A DNA stretch of 64,000 nt from Candidatus Cryptobacteroides sp. (GTDB taxonomy: Bacteria; Bacteroidota; Bacteroidia; Bacteroidales; UBA932), in the NCBI GenBank assembly GCA_029257745.1, contig JARIAS010000069.1:1-64000 (forward strand), read 5' to 3'. Of the stretch, positions 20,883 through 31,326 are shown piece by piece. A program made the position numbers and the translations under genes. How positions within the stretch are numbered: position 1 is the first letter of the stretch; the number at the start of each line of letters is the position of its first letter. A model generated the notes under the pieces. The model was not told the origin of the DNA and ran no database searches. It saw only the letters and a program-made list of their open reading frames with translations.

Positions 20883-21299
20883 CTATTTAGTTTTTGTGCA
20901 TTTATCACATAATCCATTAATTACAAAGTTGGCGTATTCTGCCTTGTAACCTTTAGGTAGCTTAATATAAGGTATTTTAGTTTCTGGTATGCAATAGGTA
21001 TGCTGACAATTATAGCAGAAGAAATGAACATGGCTATCATCATCTTCATGTTTTTCACTACGGCATAGTTCGTATTTTATGCTATTACTTTCATCAGCAA
21101 TGAGATGTACAAGCTTAGCTTCCTTGAATGTTGTAAGAGTTCTAAAGATGTTAGATTTGTCAATAGTATCAAGTATAAGTTCAAGTTCTGCGATGGAAAG
21201 AGCTGATTTACTTTGACTTAAAGCTTTAAGAACAGAGATTCTGTTAGCAGTACTGCGTATTCCATGTGCTGAAAGTATGTTTTCGTATTTTTCTTCCAT
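20883..21299 (-). CDS. Fur family transcriptional regulator
   Basis: Winged helix (STANRISVLKAL...KSNIFRTLTTFKEAKLVHLI), metal motif HVHFFCYNCQHTYC and GLCDKC. Confidence 0.92.
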   Translation of the reverse strand: MEEKYENILSAHGIRSTANRISVLKALSQSKSALSIAELELILDTIDKSNIFRTLTTFKEAKLVHLIADESNSIKYELCRSEKHEDDDSHVHFFCYNCQHTYCIPETKIPYIKLPKGYKAEYANFVINGLCDKCTKTK

Positions 21300-21344
21300 A
21301 ACAATTTTTAGATCTACTAATATCCTTCAAAATTACGCTTTTTT

Positions 21345-21375
21345 TTTGTGACAAGGTAGAGTATTTGTAACTTTG
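21345..21375 (+). promoter_or_regulatory. Bacteroidota-type promoter of dnaE
   Basis: TTTG, 19-nt spacer, TAACTTTG, upstream of ATG 21404. Confidence 0.65.
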
Positions 21376-21403
21376 TATATACCAAAATTTAAAAATTCAA
21401 TTT

Positions 21404-24400
21404 ATGTCATTTGTTCACTTACATGTTCACAGTCATTATTCCATACTTGATGGACTTTCTTCAGTAGAAGGCTTACTTCAAAGGACTAAGGAGTTAGGTA
21501 TGCCTGCAATAGCTTTAACAGACCATGGAAATATGTATGGTGTAAAAGAATTTTATAGTGTTGCAAAGAAGAAATTCCCTGAGATTAAGCCTATTATAGG
21601 CTGTGAAATATATGTCACAAGGCACTATGACCATAAATTGCAAGATAGCGAGCATCGTTCTTATTACCATTTGATATTACTAGCTAAAAATTATAATGGT
21701 TATAAGAATTTGATGAAAATAGTATCTTTATCGCATTTGGAGGGTTTTTACTATAAGCCTAGAATATCACATGAGATATTGGAGCAATATTCAGAAGACT
21801 TGATATGTTCAACTGCATGTATGGCAGGAGAGATTCCAAGAAATATTATAGCAGGCGATATTCAAGCAGCAGAAGATGCGATAGAATGGTATAAAAGGGT
21901 CTTTGGAGAAGATTTTTATCTTGAGGTAATGTATCATAAGACAGAGTTACCCAATCTATCTCCACGTGTCTATGAACAGCAAGTAAAATATTGTGATGTT
22001 ATTTTTGAACTTGCAAAAAAGCATAACGTCAAGGTAATAGCTACAAATGACGTGCATTTTGCAAGGAAGGAAGATGGACCTGTGCATGATAGATTGATTT
22101 GCCTTACTACGAATGCCTTTATAGATGATGTAAAACGCTTAAGATATACTCAACAAGAATATATTAAGAGTGAAGAGGAAATGAGGGCTATGTTTTCTGA
22201 ACATCCTGAGGCTATTGATAATACAATGGAGATATATGATAAGATAGAAAGGTACTCCATTGATAGAGGACACGTTTTACCTAAGTTTGAATTGCCAGAT
22301 GATTTTATGTCAGATATTTCTAAACATTTATCTGATTACAGCTATATCATAGATGAAGGTAGGAATGACGAAGAGGGTAATTACAGAGGAGACGAGTTTT
22401 GTAATTCGGTAGCTTATTTGTCTTATTTGACATATCAAGGAGCAAGGCAGAGATATGGGGATAAGTTAAGTCCTGAACAGTCTGAAAGGATAGAGTTTGA
22501 GCTTAAAACTATCTGTCGAATGGGTTTCCCTGATTATTTTCTTATTGTACAGGATTTTATTGCTTATGCACGTAATACGGGGACATCTGTGGGGCCAGGT
22601 AGAGGTTCTGCCGCAGGCTCTGTTGTTGCTTATTGCCTTAAAATCACTAATTTAGATCCTATAAAATACGATTTACTATTCGAGAGATTCCTTAATCCGG
22701 AGCGTATCTCTATGCCAGATATCGATATAGACTTTGACGATGAAGGTCGTTATAAAGTTATACAGTATGTTCAAGAAAAATATGGTATAGATCATGTGTC
22801 TCATGTTATCACTTTTGGCACTATGAAGGCAAAGAGTGCAATAAAGGATGTTGCACGTATAAGTCATTTACCAATAGATGAATCCAATCGTCTTAGTAAA
22901 TTAGTTCCTGATAGGCCTTTTACAATTATGGAAGAGAAGGAAGTTCCTTATGAAGAGGGACAGGAACTTAGTGAAAATGAGAAGATTGTAGAAAAAAATG
23001 GTCAAAAATTTAAGATAATATTAAAAGAAAAATCGCAAAAACCTACTATCAAAAATTGTTTACAATATTCTAAAGAGTTTAAGGAAGCTTATGATAATGG
23101 GTCAGACTTAGTGAGAGAGGTGATAGATTATGCTCAAAAACTAGAAGGTTGTGTCAGAAACACAGGAATACATGCTTGTGCCATGATTATTGGTAGAGGA
23201 AATTTAACAGACTATATCCCTATTACAGAGGCTGTTGATAAGGCAAGTGGGGCAAAAGTTTGGGTTTCACAATATGAGGGAAAGTTCATAGAAGATGTGG
23301 GAATGTTAAAGATGGACTTTCTTGGATTAAAGACCCTGTCTATAATAAAGCAATGTGTAAATAATATTAAGCAATCTCGTGGCGTTGATATAGATATTGA
23401 GAATATAGATATTGATGATACAGAGACATTTAAATTGTATAGTAGGGGAGATACTAAAAGTGTATTCCAGTTTGAGTCTGAAGGTATGAAAGAGTGGCTT
23501 AGACGACTTAAACCTAGTCGTTTTGAGGATTTGATAGCAATGAATGCCTTGTATCGTCCTGGTCCTATGGATTATATTCCATCTTTTGTAAATAGAAAGA
23601 TGGGGGTGGAAGCAATTAGTTATGATCTTCCTGATATGGAAGAGTTCCTTGATAATACATATGGAATTACTGTGTATCAAGAGCAGGTAATGCGTATTTC
23701 TCAAAAAGTAGCAGGTTTTTCAAAGGGCAAGGCAGATAAATTGCGTAAGGCAATGGGTAAAAAGTTAATTGACGTCTTGCAATCTTTGTACAGTGATTTT
23801 ATAGAAGGTGGTTTACGCAATAACCATCCTCGAGAAGTTCTGAATAAGATTTGGAAGGATTGGGAAAAATTTGCTTCCTACGCTTTTAATAAATCTCACT
23901 CTACATGTTATGCTTGGGTGGCATATCAGACTAGTTGGCTAAAGGCTCATTATCCTCTTGAATTTCAAGCAGCTAACCTTAGTCAGAATTTAAATAATAT
24001 GGACGAGATTAAGGCTATAATGTCTGATTGTAAGCAGAATGGCATAAAGGTGTTGAACCCTGATATAAATGAAAGTTATTCTTTCTTTATGGTGAATAAA
24101 AAAGGGGATATACGTTTCGGCTTAGGTGGTATGAAGGGCTTTGGTGCTAATATAGTTGAGGCAATAGTCAGTGAAAGAGAAAAGAATGGGCTATTTGAAG
24201 ATGTCTATGATTTTGTAGAAAGAACTTCTTCTTTTATCAATAAAAAATCTTTTGAGGCCTTAGTTTACGCGGGAGCATTAGACTCTTTTAATTATCCTCG
24301 TTATGTCTATTTTAATGAACTTGATGTCAATGCTAATCAGATAGATGCATTATTATCATATGCTGTCTCATATCGCAAGCTCAAAGAGCAAAGTGAGTTT

Positions 24401-25165
24401 TCTCTCTTTGCAGGGCAAAATGATACATTAATCAGTAGACCTGTTATTGTTGATACTGAGCAAGAATACGACGAACTGACATATCTACAAAAAGAAAAGG
24501 ATGTCGTAGGAATGTATCTTTCTTCCCACCCATTGGATAAATATTCCTTTGCTATATCTGCCTTTACTAATTGTAATATAAGTGAGTTGTCAGATACAAT
24601 AAGTGCCTGTGAGAGGGAGTCTAAACCTATAAAAGTTAGAACAGCAGGATATATAGTAAGCAATGAGAAAAAGCTTTCTAAGAATGGCAAACCTTGGGCA
24701 ATAATTAAAATTGAGGATTACTTAGGTTCTTATGAATTAAAGCTTTTTGGAGAAGATTATGAGACTTATATCCCATATTTACAAGAGCATACAGCAATAT
24801 TTTTAGAGGGAGATATACGTCCTCGTTATAAACTTAGTCCTTCGGATATTTCAGCAGGAAAAACTGCACCATATATGTTTAAGATTTCAGGTGTAAGTCT
24901 TTTAGGTAATGTTACAAGTAAATATGCCAATGCTTTAATCCTGCAACTTAATATAAATCAAATTGATGCAGAATTTAAGACTTCCTTGGTTGAAATGGTA
25001 AAAAAATATAGTGGGCCGACACCTTTTAAAATCAAGTTATATGACTCTGAACTTAAGAGTGATATATGTCTAAGTTCTAGGACATATAGTGTTGATTTGT
25101 GTGAGGATTTAGTCTTAAATCTTAAGAAGATGAATATACCTTATTATATAGATTTAAAGAATTAA
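21404..25165 (+). CDS. dnaE: DNA polymerase III subunit alpha
   Basis: 1253 aa; PHP domain (FVHLHVHSHYSILDG), GPGRGSAAGSVVAYCL, PDIDIDFDDEGR. Confidence 0.98.
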   Translation: MSFVHLHVHSHYSILDGLSSVEGLLQRTKELGMPAIALTDHGNMYGVKEFYSVAKKKFPEIKPIIGCEIYVTRHYDHKLQDSEHRSYYHLILLAKNYNGYKNLMKIVSLSHLEGFYYKPRISHEILEQYSEDLICSTACMAGEIPRNIIAGDIQAAEDAIEWYKRVFGEDFYLEVMYHKTELPNLSPRVYEQQVKYCDVIFELAKKHNVKVIATNDVHFARKEDGPVHDRLICLTTNAFIDDVKRLRYTQQEYIKSEEEMRAMFSEHPEAIDNTMEIYDKIERYSIDRGHVLPKFELPDDFMSDISKHLSDYSYIIDEGRNDEEGNYRGDEFCNSVAYLSYLTYQGARQRYGDKLSPEQSERIEFELKTICRMGFPDYFLIVQDFIAYARNTGTSVGPGRGSAAGSVVAYCLKITNLDPIKYDLLFERFLNPERISMPDIDIDFDDEGRYKVIQYVQEKYGIDHVSHVITFGTMKAKSAIKDVARISHLPIDESNRLSKLVPDRPFTIMEEKEVPYEEGQELSENEKIVEKNGQKFKIILKEKSQKPTIKNCLQYSKEFKEAYDNGSDLVREVIDYAQKLEGCVRNTGIHACAMIIGRGNLTDYIPITEAVDKASGAKVWVSQYEGKFIEDVGMLKMDFLGLKTLSIIKQCVNNIKQSRGVDIDIENIDIDDTETFKLYSRGDTKSVFQFESEGMKEWLRRLKPSRFEDLIAMNALYRPGPMDYIPSFVNRKMGVEAISYDLPDMEEFLDNTYGITVYQEQVMRISQKVAGFSKGKADKLRKAMGKKLIDVLQSLYSDFIEGGLRNNHPREVLNKIWKDWEKFASYAFNKSHSTCYAWVAYQTSWLKAHYPLEFQAANLSQNLNNMDEIKAIMSDCKQNGIKVLNPDINESYSFFMVNKKGDIRFGLGGMKGFGANIVEAIVSEREKNGLFEDVYDFVERTSSFINKKSFEALVYAGALDSFNYPRYVYFNELDVNANQIDALLSYAVSYRKLKEQSEFSLFAGQNDTLISRPVIVDTEQEYDELTYLQKEKDVVGMYLSSHPLDKYSFAISAFTNCNISELSDTISACERESKPIKVRTAGYIVSNEKKLSKNGKPWAIIKIEDYLGSYELKLFGEDYETYIPYLQEHTAIFLEGDIRPRYKLSPSDISAGKTAPYMFKISGVSLLGNVTSKYANALILQLNINQIDAEFKTSLVEMVKKYSGPTPFKIKLYDSELKSDICLSSRTYSVDLCEDLVLNLKKMNIPYYIDLKN

Positions 25166-25276
25166 TGAAGATAAATAGATATTTCTTAATATTAAAAAGA
25201 TAGTTGTTTGTATATACTAAGTTTAATAAACTTAATTATACCTATATATAAGTCTTATATTAGTGATTAAAATAAA

Positions 25277-25324
25277 AAAAAGAGGCTGATATTTAGTCAT
25301 TTTGACTTTATCAGCCTCTTTTAG
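25277..25324. terminator. Bidirectional terminator between convergent dnaE and secDF
   Basis: AAAAGAGGCTGATA / TATCAGCCTCTTTT perfect arms plus inner AGTCA/TGACT. Confidence 0.85.
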
Positions 25325-25340
25325 CATATTACATATAGTT

Positions 25341-28300
25341 TTACTTTTTCTTTTCTTCTAGTTTCTTACTAGCATCGTACATTACAGGTGTTCCAATCAT
25401 GATAGATGCGTAAGTACCAATGATAATACCTAGAATTAGAGCTACAGCAAGTCCTCTGATAGATTCTCCACCAAATACAGCTATTGCAAGCATAGTTATA
25501 AGTGTTGAAGCTGAGGTGTTTACTGTTCTTGTTAATGTGGCATTTAAGGCACTATTAACCATCTCTTTAAGTTCTGATTTTGGATGTAATGCTTTTTGCT
25601 CTCTAATACGGTCAAATATTACCACATTGTCATTAATAGCATATCCTATAATAGTAAGAATGGCTGCAATAAATGTTTGGTCAACATCAAGGTTGAAAGG
25701 TAATATTCCTGTAAATAAAGAGAAGAAACCTATCACAATGATAGAAGTGTGAGCTAGTGAAACAACACCACCAAGACCCCATGTCCAACCTTTAAATCTT
25801 AAGGCAATATAAGCAAAGATTACAAGTAGAGATAGGATAACAGCTATAATTGCACCTCTCTTAATGTCATTTGCAATAGTTGGTCCCACTTTGTCAGAAC
25901 TAATGATACCACTAGGATTATCCTGTGTTGATTTAAACTCTTCAAAGCTAAGCTTTTGATTAGCAAAGAAAGGTTTTACAGCGTTAAATAATTTATATTC
26001 AACCTCTTCATCAGCAGCAGTAGATTCATCATTTACCTTGTACTGAGTAGTGATTTTCATCTGACTTTCTCCACCAAATTGCTTAACTTCAACTGCACCA
26101 TCAAATTCAGTCATTGCAGCATCTCTGATAGCCTCAGCTGTTACAGCTTTATCAAATCTTACAACAAAAGTTCTACCTCCAGTGAAATCAACACCATATG
26201 TGAAGCCTTTTATACTTATAGAAAGTATAGAGATTATTACTAAAGCTGACGATAAGATATATGAGAACTTACGTTTACCAATAAAGTCGAAGTTAGTATT
26301 TTTAAGAAAATCCTTAGTTAAATTACTTTCAAAGCTAATAGATTTTCCATTCTGAATTCTTCTTTCAAATATAAGTCTTGTGACAAATATAGATGTTAGT
26401 ACAGATGTTAAAATACCTATAATAAGTGTTGTAGCAAAACCTTGAACTGGGCCAGAACCAAAGTAGTATAACACTATACCTGTAAGTAATGTTGTTACCT
26501 GACCATCTATGATAGCAGAGTAAGCGTTAGAATATCCGTCTGCGATAGCCTTGCTTAAGCCTTTGCCAGCAGCCAATTCTTCTTTGATACGCTCATATAT
26601 GATAACATTGGCATCAACAGCCATACCCATTGTCAAGACTAAACCTGCTATACCAGGTAGAGTTAGTACAGCACCAAAAGATACTAATACACCAAATAAG
26701 AATAGCACATTACATAGAAGGGCAATATCTGCAACTAGACCTGCACCTTTATAGAAGAATAACATATATAAAAGCACTAAGATAAATGCCAATATAAATG
26801 AAATCATACCTGCCTGTATAGATTTTGCACCTAAAGAAGGTCCTACAACTTGTTCTTGAATAATTTTCGCAGGAGCAGGAAGCTTACCTGATTTTAACAC
26901 ATTTGTAAGGTCAGTTGCTTCTTCTACTGTGAAATCACCTGATATTTCTGAACTACCACCAGATATTTCAGAATTGACTCTTGGATAAGAATATACAAGA
27001 CCATCAAGTACAATTGCAATCTCTTTGCCAATATTATCTTTGGTCATTCTTGCCCAAATATTAGCACCTTCTGCATTCATAGTCATAGACACAGTTGGAG
27101 TACCCTTATTTACGCCTTGACCATTATAGCTTACACGAGCATCTGATACTGAGTTTCCATCAAGAGGTGCCTTACCATCTCTAGACGCTACTTTTATAGC
27201 TATAAGTTCAAACCAATTACCTCCTTTAACTCTATTAGAAGCTTTAACTGTCCACATTGGACGTAGTTCAGAAGGGAAAAGTTCTCTAACTTCAGGCAGA
27301 TTCAAGTAGTGGTTTACTAATGCTGTATCTGAAGCCTGAGCCATACCAATTGCAGCACTATTATACTGGCTTGGAATAAGCACAGAATAAAGAGGGTTTG
27401 CCTTTCTCTGTTTTTCTAGTAATTCGTTTTCGCTATTATTTAATTCTGATGCAACAAGGCTTGTATCATTGTGTTCCTTGACTTGGCTGTCCTTATCATC
27501 ATTTTCAGATTTAAATAACTCAGCTAATCTAGCATTTGCCTCATCAAAGTATGGTCTTACCTCTTGCATGTCAAATGTTGGCCAGAACTCAAGGGAAGCT
27601 GTACCTTGTAATAGTTTTCTAACACGCTCAGGGTCTTTTACTCCAGGAAGTTCAACAAGTATTCTACCACTATTTCCCAACTCTTGGATAGATGGTTGAG
27701 TTACGCCAAAGCGGTCAATACGAGTCCTAAGCACGTTAAGAGAGTTTGCTAAAGCACTTTGAGCATCTTCTCTAATGATTTTAATAACTTCAGCATCAGT
27801 AGTTTCTGCATTTATTCTGTCTCTCATTTCGTAAGTTCCGAAAATCTGAGAAAGTCTTTGTCCTTTGCTAACTTCTTTCCAAGCTTCTTCAAATAGACTA
27901 ATATAATCATTACTTGAATTTACATTTCTTTCTTTAGCTAATGCTATTGCTTTCTTAAATTCTGGGTTTTGGTTATAACCTGATAAGGCTTGTACAAGAT
28001 CTTCAAGTTGGACCTGAAGCATGACGTTCATACCTCCCTTAAGGTCAAGACCTAGGTTGATTTCTTTTGCTTTTACTTCTTTGTAAGTATAGCCCAAGTA
28101 GATTTTTTCAGTAGAAATAGAGTCGATATATCCTCTTATCCTTAGTTTAGAAATTGAGTCAAGAGCATAAGCTTGATTTTCTTTACTAACCTTATTAAAG
28201 GCTGGACTCTGTTTGAATGCTTCTACTGCTTGTTCTGCCATAGAATCAGCTTTTTTCTCAAAATAAGAACTTACAGCTGTAAAAGATAATTGCCAGATAC

Positions 28301-28352
28301 AAGCAATGGCTACTAGGATAGCTATAATCCTTATTACACCTTTACTTTGCAT
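25341..28352 (-). CDS. secDF: Protein translocase fused SecD/SecF
   Basis: 1003 aa; LGLDLKGGMNVMLQV, VDANVIIYERIKEEL, SecF half YGVDFTGGRTFVVRF. Confidence 0.97.
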   Translation of the reverse strand: MQSKGVIRIIAILVAIACIWQLSFTAVSSYFEKKADSMAEQAVEAFKQSPAFNKVSKENQAYALDSISKLRIRGYIDSISTEKIYLGYTYKEVKAKEINLGLDLKGGMNVMLQVQLEDLVQALSGYNQNPEFKKAIALAKERNVNSSNDYISLFEEAWKEVSKGQRLSQIFGTYEMRDRINAETTDAEVIKIIREDAQSALANSLNVLRTRIDRFGVTQPSIQELGNSGRILVELPGVKDPERVRKLLQGTASLEFWPTFDMQEVRPYFDEANARLAELFKSENDDKDSQVKEHNDTSLVASELNNSENELLEKQRKANPLYSVLIPSQYNSAAIGMAQASDTALVNHYLNLPEVRELFPSELRPMWTVKASNRVKGGNWFELIAIKVASRDGKAPLDGNSVSDARVSYNGQGVNKGTPTVSMTMNAEGANIWARMTKDNIGKEIAIVLDGLVYSYPRVNSEISGGSSEISGDFTVEEATDLTNVLKSGKLPAPAKIIQEQVVGPSLGAKSIQAGMISFILAFILVLLYMLFFYKGAGLVADIALLCNVLFLFGVLVSFGAVLTLPGIAGLVLTMGMAVDANVIIYERIKEELAAGKGLSKAIADGYSNAYSAIIDGQVTTLLTGIVLYYFGSGPVQGFATTLIIGILTSVLTSIFVTRLIFERRIQNGKSISFESNLTKDFLKNTNFDFIGKRKFSYILSSALVIISILSISIKGFTYGVDFTGGRTFVVRFDKAVTAEAIRDAAMTEFDGAVEVKQFGGESQMKITTQYKVNDESTAADEEVEYKLFNAVKPFFANQKLSFEEFKSTQDNPSGIISSDKVGPTIANDIKRGAIIAVILSLLVIFAYIALRFKGWTWGLGGVVSLAHTSIIVIGFFSLFTGILPFNLDVDQTFIAAILTIIGYAINDNVVIFDRIREQKALHPKSELKEMVNSALNATLTRTVNTSASTLITMLAIAVFGGESIRGLAVALILGIIIGTYASIMIGTPVMYDASKKLEEKKK

Positions 28353-28609
28353 TTTATGTTAATTTTAAAATTATTAATTCATATTTATCTCGCATTTATT
28401 GCGAAAAAGTCAATTATAAATCCCAAATTTGTATTGCTTTATTTATCAGATATATCCACATATGTGAGTGGTTAGCATAAAAGTATTTGGTTATAAAGTC
28501 TTTAGCTGACTTTTTTACTATACTGGATATACCAATAGGCAATGGAGTGCAAATTTACTATTTTTTCTTATAAATAACTATATTATATTTATTTTATTGT
28601 ATTTACGTT

Positions 28610-30271
28610 ATGTTAAAATATTTCTATTTACTTATTAGTTCATTATGTTTGGGCATATGCTGTACTTTGCAGGCAAAAAGTTGGTATTTAGTTGAGGATA
28701 ATATTGTTGCACAAGATTCTATTAAATTCAATAATTCTGAAAAATTTAAAGCTCTGATAAATGAGGCTAAGGATTTGATGAAAGAATATGATTTTAAGTC
28801 ATCTTTAGATGTATACAACAAGGCTAAAACTATGTGTTCTGATACAGTGTTATTGTCTTCTATTAATAGAAATATTGCTGTGGTTGAGAATGCTTTATCT
28901 CTTACAAGATATTGTTTAGAGCCTAGTGTATTGGCTAAAAAAGTTTTCAGCAAAGAGGACTTCTTTATGTATTATCCTATATTGCATTGGGTGAAAAGTC
29001 CAAATGTATTAGATAGCCTTGGCGATGGTTCGATAATCCCTGCAATGTATGTAGATACGCTGACTAAACAGATAATATTTAGTAAAAAAAATGATATAGG
29101 TGTTAGAAATATTTATAAAACAGAATTAAGAGATAGTGTATGGACTATACCTAGTTTGTTATCTGAAAATCTTACAACAGAAGAGGATGAGATTTTTCCA
29201 ATAGTATCATCTGATAAAAAGACTATTTATTTTTCATCGAAGGGCTTTTCCGGCATAGGAGGCTATGATATTTATGAAAGTCATTGGGATAACAATAAAA
29301 AGATTTGGACTAGTCCTATCAATATGGGTTTCCCTTTTTCATCTTTAGATGATGATTATCTGTATTATAATACTGACGATGGTCGATATACAATTTTTGC
29401 TTCTAATAGGTTTTGCTCTAAAGATAGTGTTGTTGTGTATGTGTTAGAATATGATAATGTTCCAGTTAGAAAATCTATTGATAGTCCTGAAGCCTTATTG
29501 TCTTTAGTAAGGCTTAATCTTAATGAAAATACTAACATGAATATAGAACAAGATAGGGTAAATGCTAGTCAGATTTCAAAGTCTAAGAAATATGCTAATG
29601 GTATTAAACGTGTAAAAAGCTTAAGGGATTCTGTTATAGCTTTTAATAAATCTATTGATACATATAGACTGCTGTTAGGGACTAATGATGCGAGTAAAAG
29701 AGATAGTTTATTGTCATTGATACAAGATAAAGAGATTAGTCTTGCCTTATTACAAGATACACTAAATAAAGCTCAGCAAGATTTGGAGTCAATTGAGATG
29801 CAGATGTTTATGGATAAGGATATTGTGAATATGGATTTTCATACGTCTGATTTAATTGCTAATGTTAAAGAGAAGAAGAATAAATATGTCTTTAAGAAAC
29901 AACTGCCAGGAGAGCCAATAAAACTAAATTTTGAAGATATTGAACCGGAATTTGATTATACTTTTAGGATAGAAAAGGCAGGGGCTTTATTTGCACCAGA
30001 TAATAAAAAGCCTAAGGGTCTATGTTATCAGATACAGTTAATATCATTATCTAAACAGGTAAGTATAGAAAAGTTGCGTGGCTTGACACCTATTTTTCTA
30101 GAATATAATTCTAAGGGTAGATATGTTTACAGTGTAGGTCTATTTACTTCTTACTCTGATGCTTTAAGTAAATTGTCTATTGTGAAAAAGCTTGGTTTTC
30201 GTTCAGCCTTTATAACAGCTTTCTTAAATTCTCAAGAAATAAGTATACAAACAGCAAAGAGCTTGGAATAA
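28610..30271 (+). CDS. PD40/TPR-like periplasmic protein with C-terminal SPOR-like domain
   Basis: IFPIVSSDKKTIYFSSKGFSGIGGYDIYES PD40 repeats; C-term GLCYQIQLISLSK...YVYSVGLFTSYSDALSKLSIVKKLGFRSAFITAF resembles SPOR. Confidence 0.7.
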   Translation: MLKYFYLLISSLCLGICCTLQAKSWYLVEDNIVAQDSIKFNNSEKFKALINEAKDLMKEYDFKSSLDVYNKAKTMCSDTVLLSSINRNIAVVENALSLTRYCLEPSVLAKKVFSKEDFFMYYPILHWVKSPNVLDSLGDGSIIPAMYVDTLTKQIIFSKKNDIGVRNIYKTELRDSVWTIPSLLSENLTTEEDEIFPIVSSDKKTIYFSSKGFSGIGGYDIYESHWDNNKKIWTSPINMGFPFSSLDDDYLYYNTDDGRYTIFASNRFCSKDSVVVYVLEYDNVPVRKSIDSPEALLSLVRLNLNENTNMNIEQDRVNASQISKSKKYANGIKRVKSLRDSVIAFNKSIDTYRLLLGTNDASKRDSLLSLIQDKEISLALLQDTLNKAQQDLESIEMQMFMDKDIVNMDFHTSDLIANVKEKKNKYVFKKQLPGEPIKLNFEDIEPEFDYTFRIEKAGALFAPDNKKPKGLCYQIQLISLSKQVSIEKLRGLTPIFLEYNSKGRYVYSVGLFTSYSDALSKLSIVKKLGFRSAFITAFLNSQEISIQTAKSLE

Positions 30272-30313
30272 ATTATGTATAAAATGGATAATTACTTGAA
30301 TTGAGAAGTGATT

Positions 30314-30350
30314 TTTCTTATACTTGTACTCTATTTGCCTTTATAAGAAA
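30314..30350. promoter_or_regulatory. 9-bp perfect inverted repeat upstream of nan cluster (candidate operator)
   Basis: TTTCTTATA-N19-TATAAGAAA with a TATTTGC element between the arms; 36 bp upstream of ATG 30386. Confidence 0.4.
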
Positions 30351-30385
30351 TAATGAAATAAAATAATTAATATACTAGAACAATT

Positions 30386-31315
30386 ATGAGTAATTTTGAG
30401 AAAATAAAAGGTCTTATTAATGCACCTTTTACTCCGTTTTATAATGATGGAGAAGTTAATTATGAACCAATAGAGAGATATGCTAAGATGCTATACAAGA
30501 ATGGCCTTAAAGGCGTTTTTATAAATGGTTCATCAGGAGAAGGATATATGCTGACAGATGAAGAAAGAATAAAGCTTGCAGAAGCTTGGATAAAAGCAAG
30601 ACCTTCAAAAGATTTTAAAATAATAGTTCATGTTGGTAGCTGTGCATTAAAATCAAGTAAGATGTTGGCTAAACACGCAGAGAGTATTGGTGCTGATGGA
30701 ATAGGTGCTATGGCTCCTCCTTTCCCAAAGATTGCCCGTATAGAGGAATTGGTTCTTTATTGTGAGGGTATTGCAAATGCTGCCCCTAGTCTACCTTTTT
30801 ATTACTATCATATACCTGCATTTAATGGTGCTTTTTTACCTATGTTAGAGCTTCTTAAAGCCGTAGATGGAAGAATTGACAATTTTGCAGGTATTAAATA
30901 TACATTTGAAAGTATCTATGAGTATAATCAGTGCCGATTGTACAAGGATGGCAAGTATGATATGTTGCATGGTCAAGATGAGACAATTTTACCATCTTTG
31001 GCTATGGGTGGTGCTGAAGGTGGTATAGGTGGTACTACTAATTATAATGGAATTAATTTAGTTGCAATATTGGATGCTTGGAAAGAGGGAGACTTGGAGA
31101 AGGCGAGAGAATTACAGAACTTTTCACAAGATGTTATCAATGTAATTGTAAATTATCGTGGAAACATTGTGGGTGGTAAACGAATAATGAAGCTAATCGG
31201 TTTGGATTTAGGTCCTAATAGAGTGCCTTTTAGGAATATGACTGATGAGGAAGAAGCTAGAATGAAACAAGAGCTAGATGCCATAAATTTCTTTGAACGT
31301 TGTAATAAATTCTAA
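30386..31315 (+). CDS. nanA: N-acetylneuraminate lyase (DHDPS superfamily)
   Basis: FINGSSGEGYMLTDEER, YYYHIPAFNG, GIKYTFES Schiff-base Lys; genomic context. Confidence 0.9.
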   Translation: MSNFEKIKGLINAPFTPFYNDGEVNYEPIERYAKMLYKNGLKGVFINGSSGEGYMLTDEERIKLAEAWIKARPSKDFKIIVHVGSCALKSSKMLAKHAESIGADGIGAMAPPFPKIARIEELVLYCEGIANAAPSLPFYYYHIPAFNGAFLPMLELLKAVDGRIDNFAGIKYTFESIYEYNQCRLYKDGKYDMLHGQDETILPSLAMGGAEGGIGGTTNYNGINLVAILDAWKEGDLEKARELQNFSQDVINVIVNYRGNIVGGKRIMKLIGLDLGPNRVPFRNMTDEEEARMKQELDAINFFERCNKF

Positions 31316-31326
31316 AATCGAGGAGA

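Noticed and set aside
25218-25234. TAAGTTT-aat-AAACTTA hairpin after dnaE
   Set aside because: Short AT-only stem; the stronger terminator at 25277-25324 explains the region.
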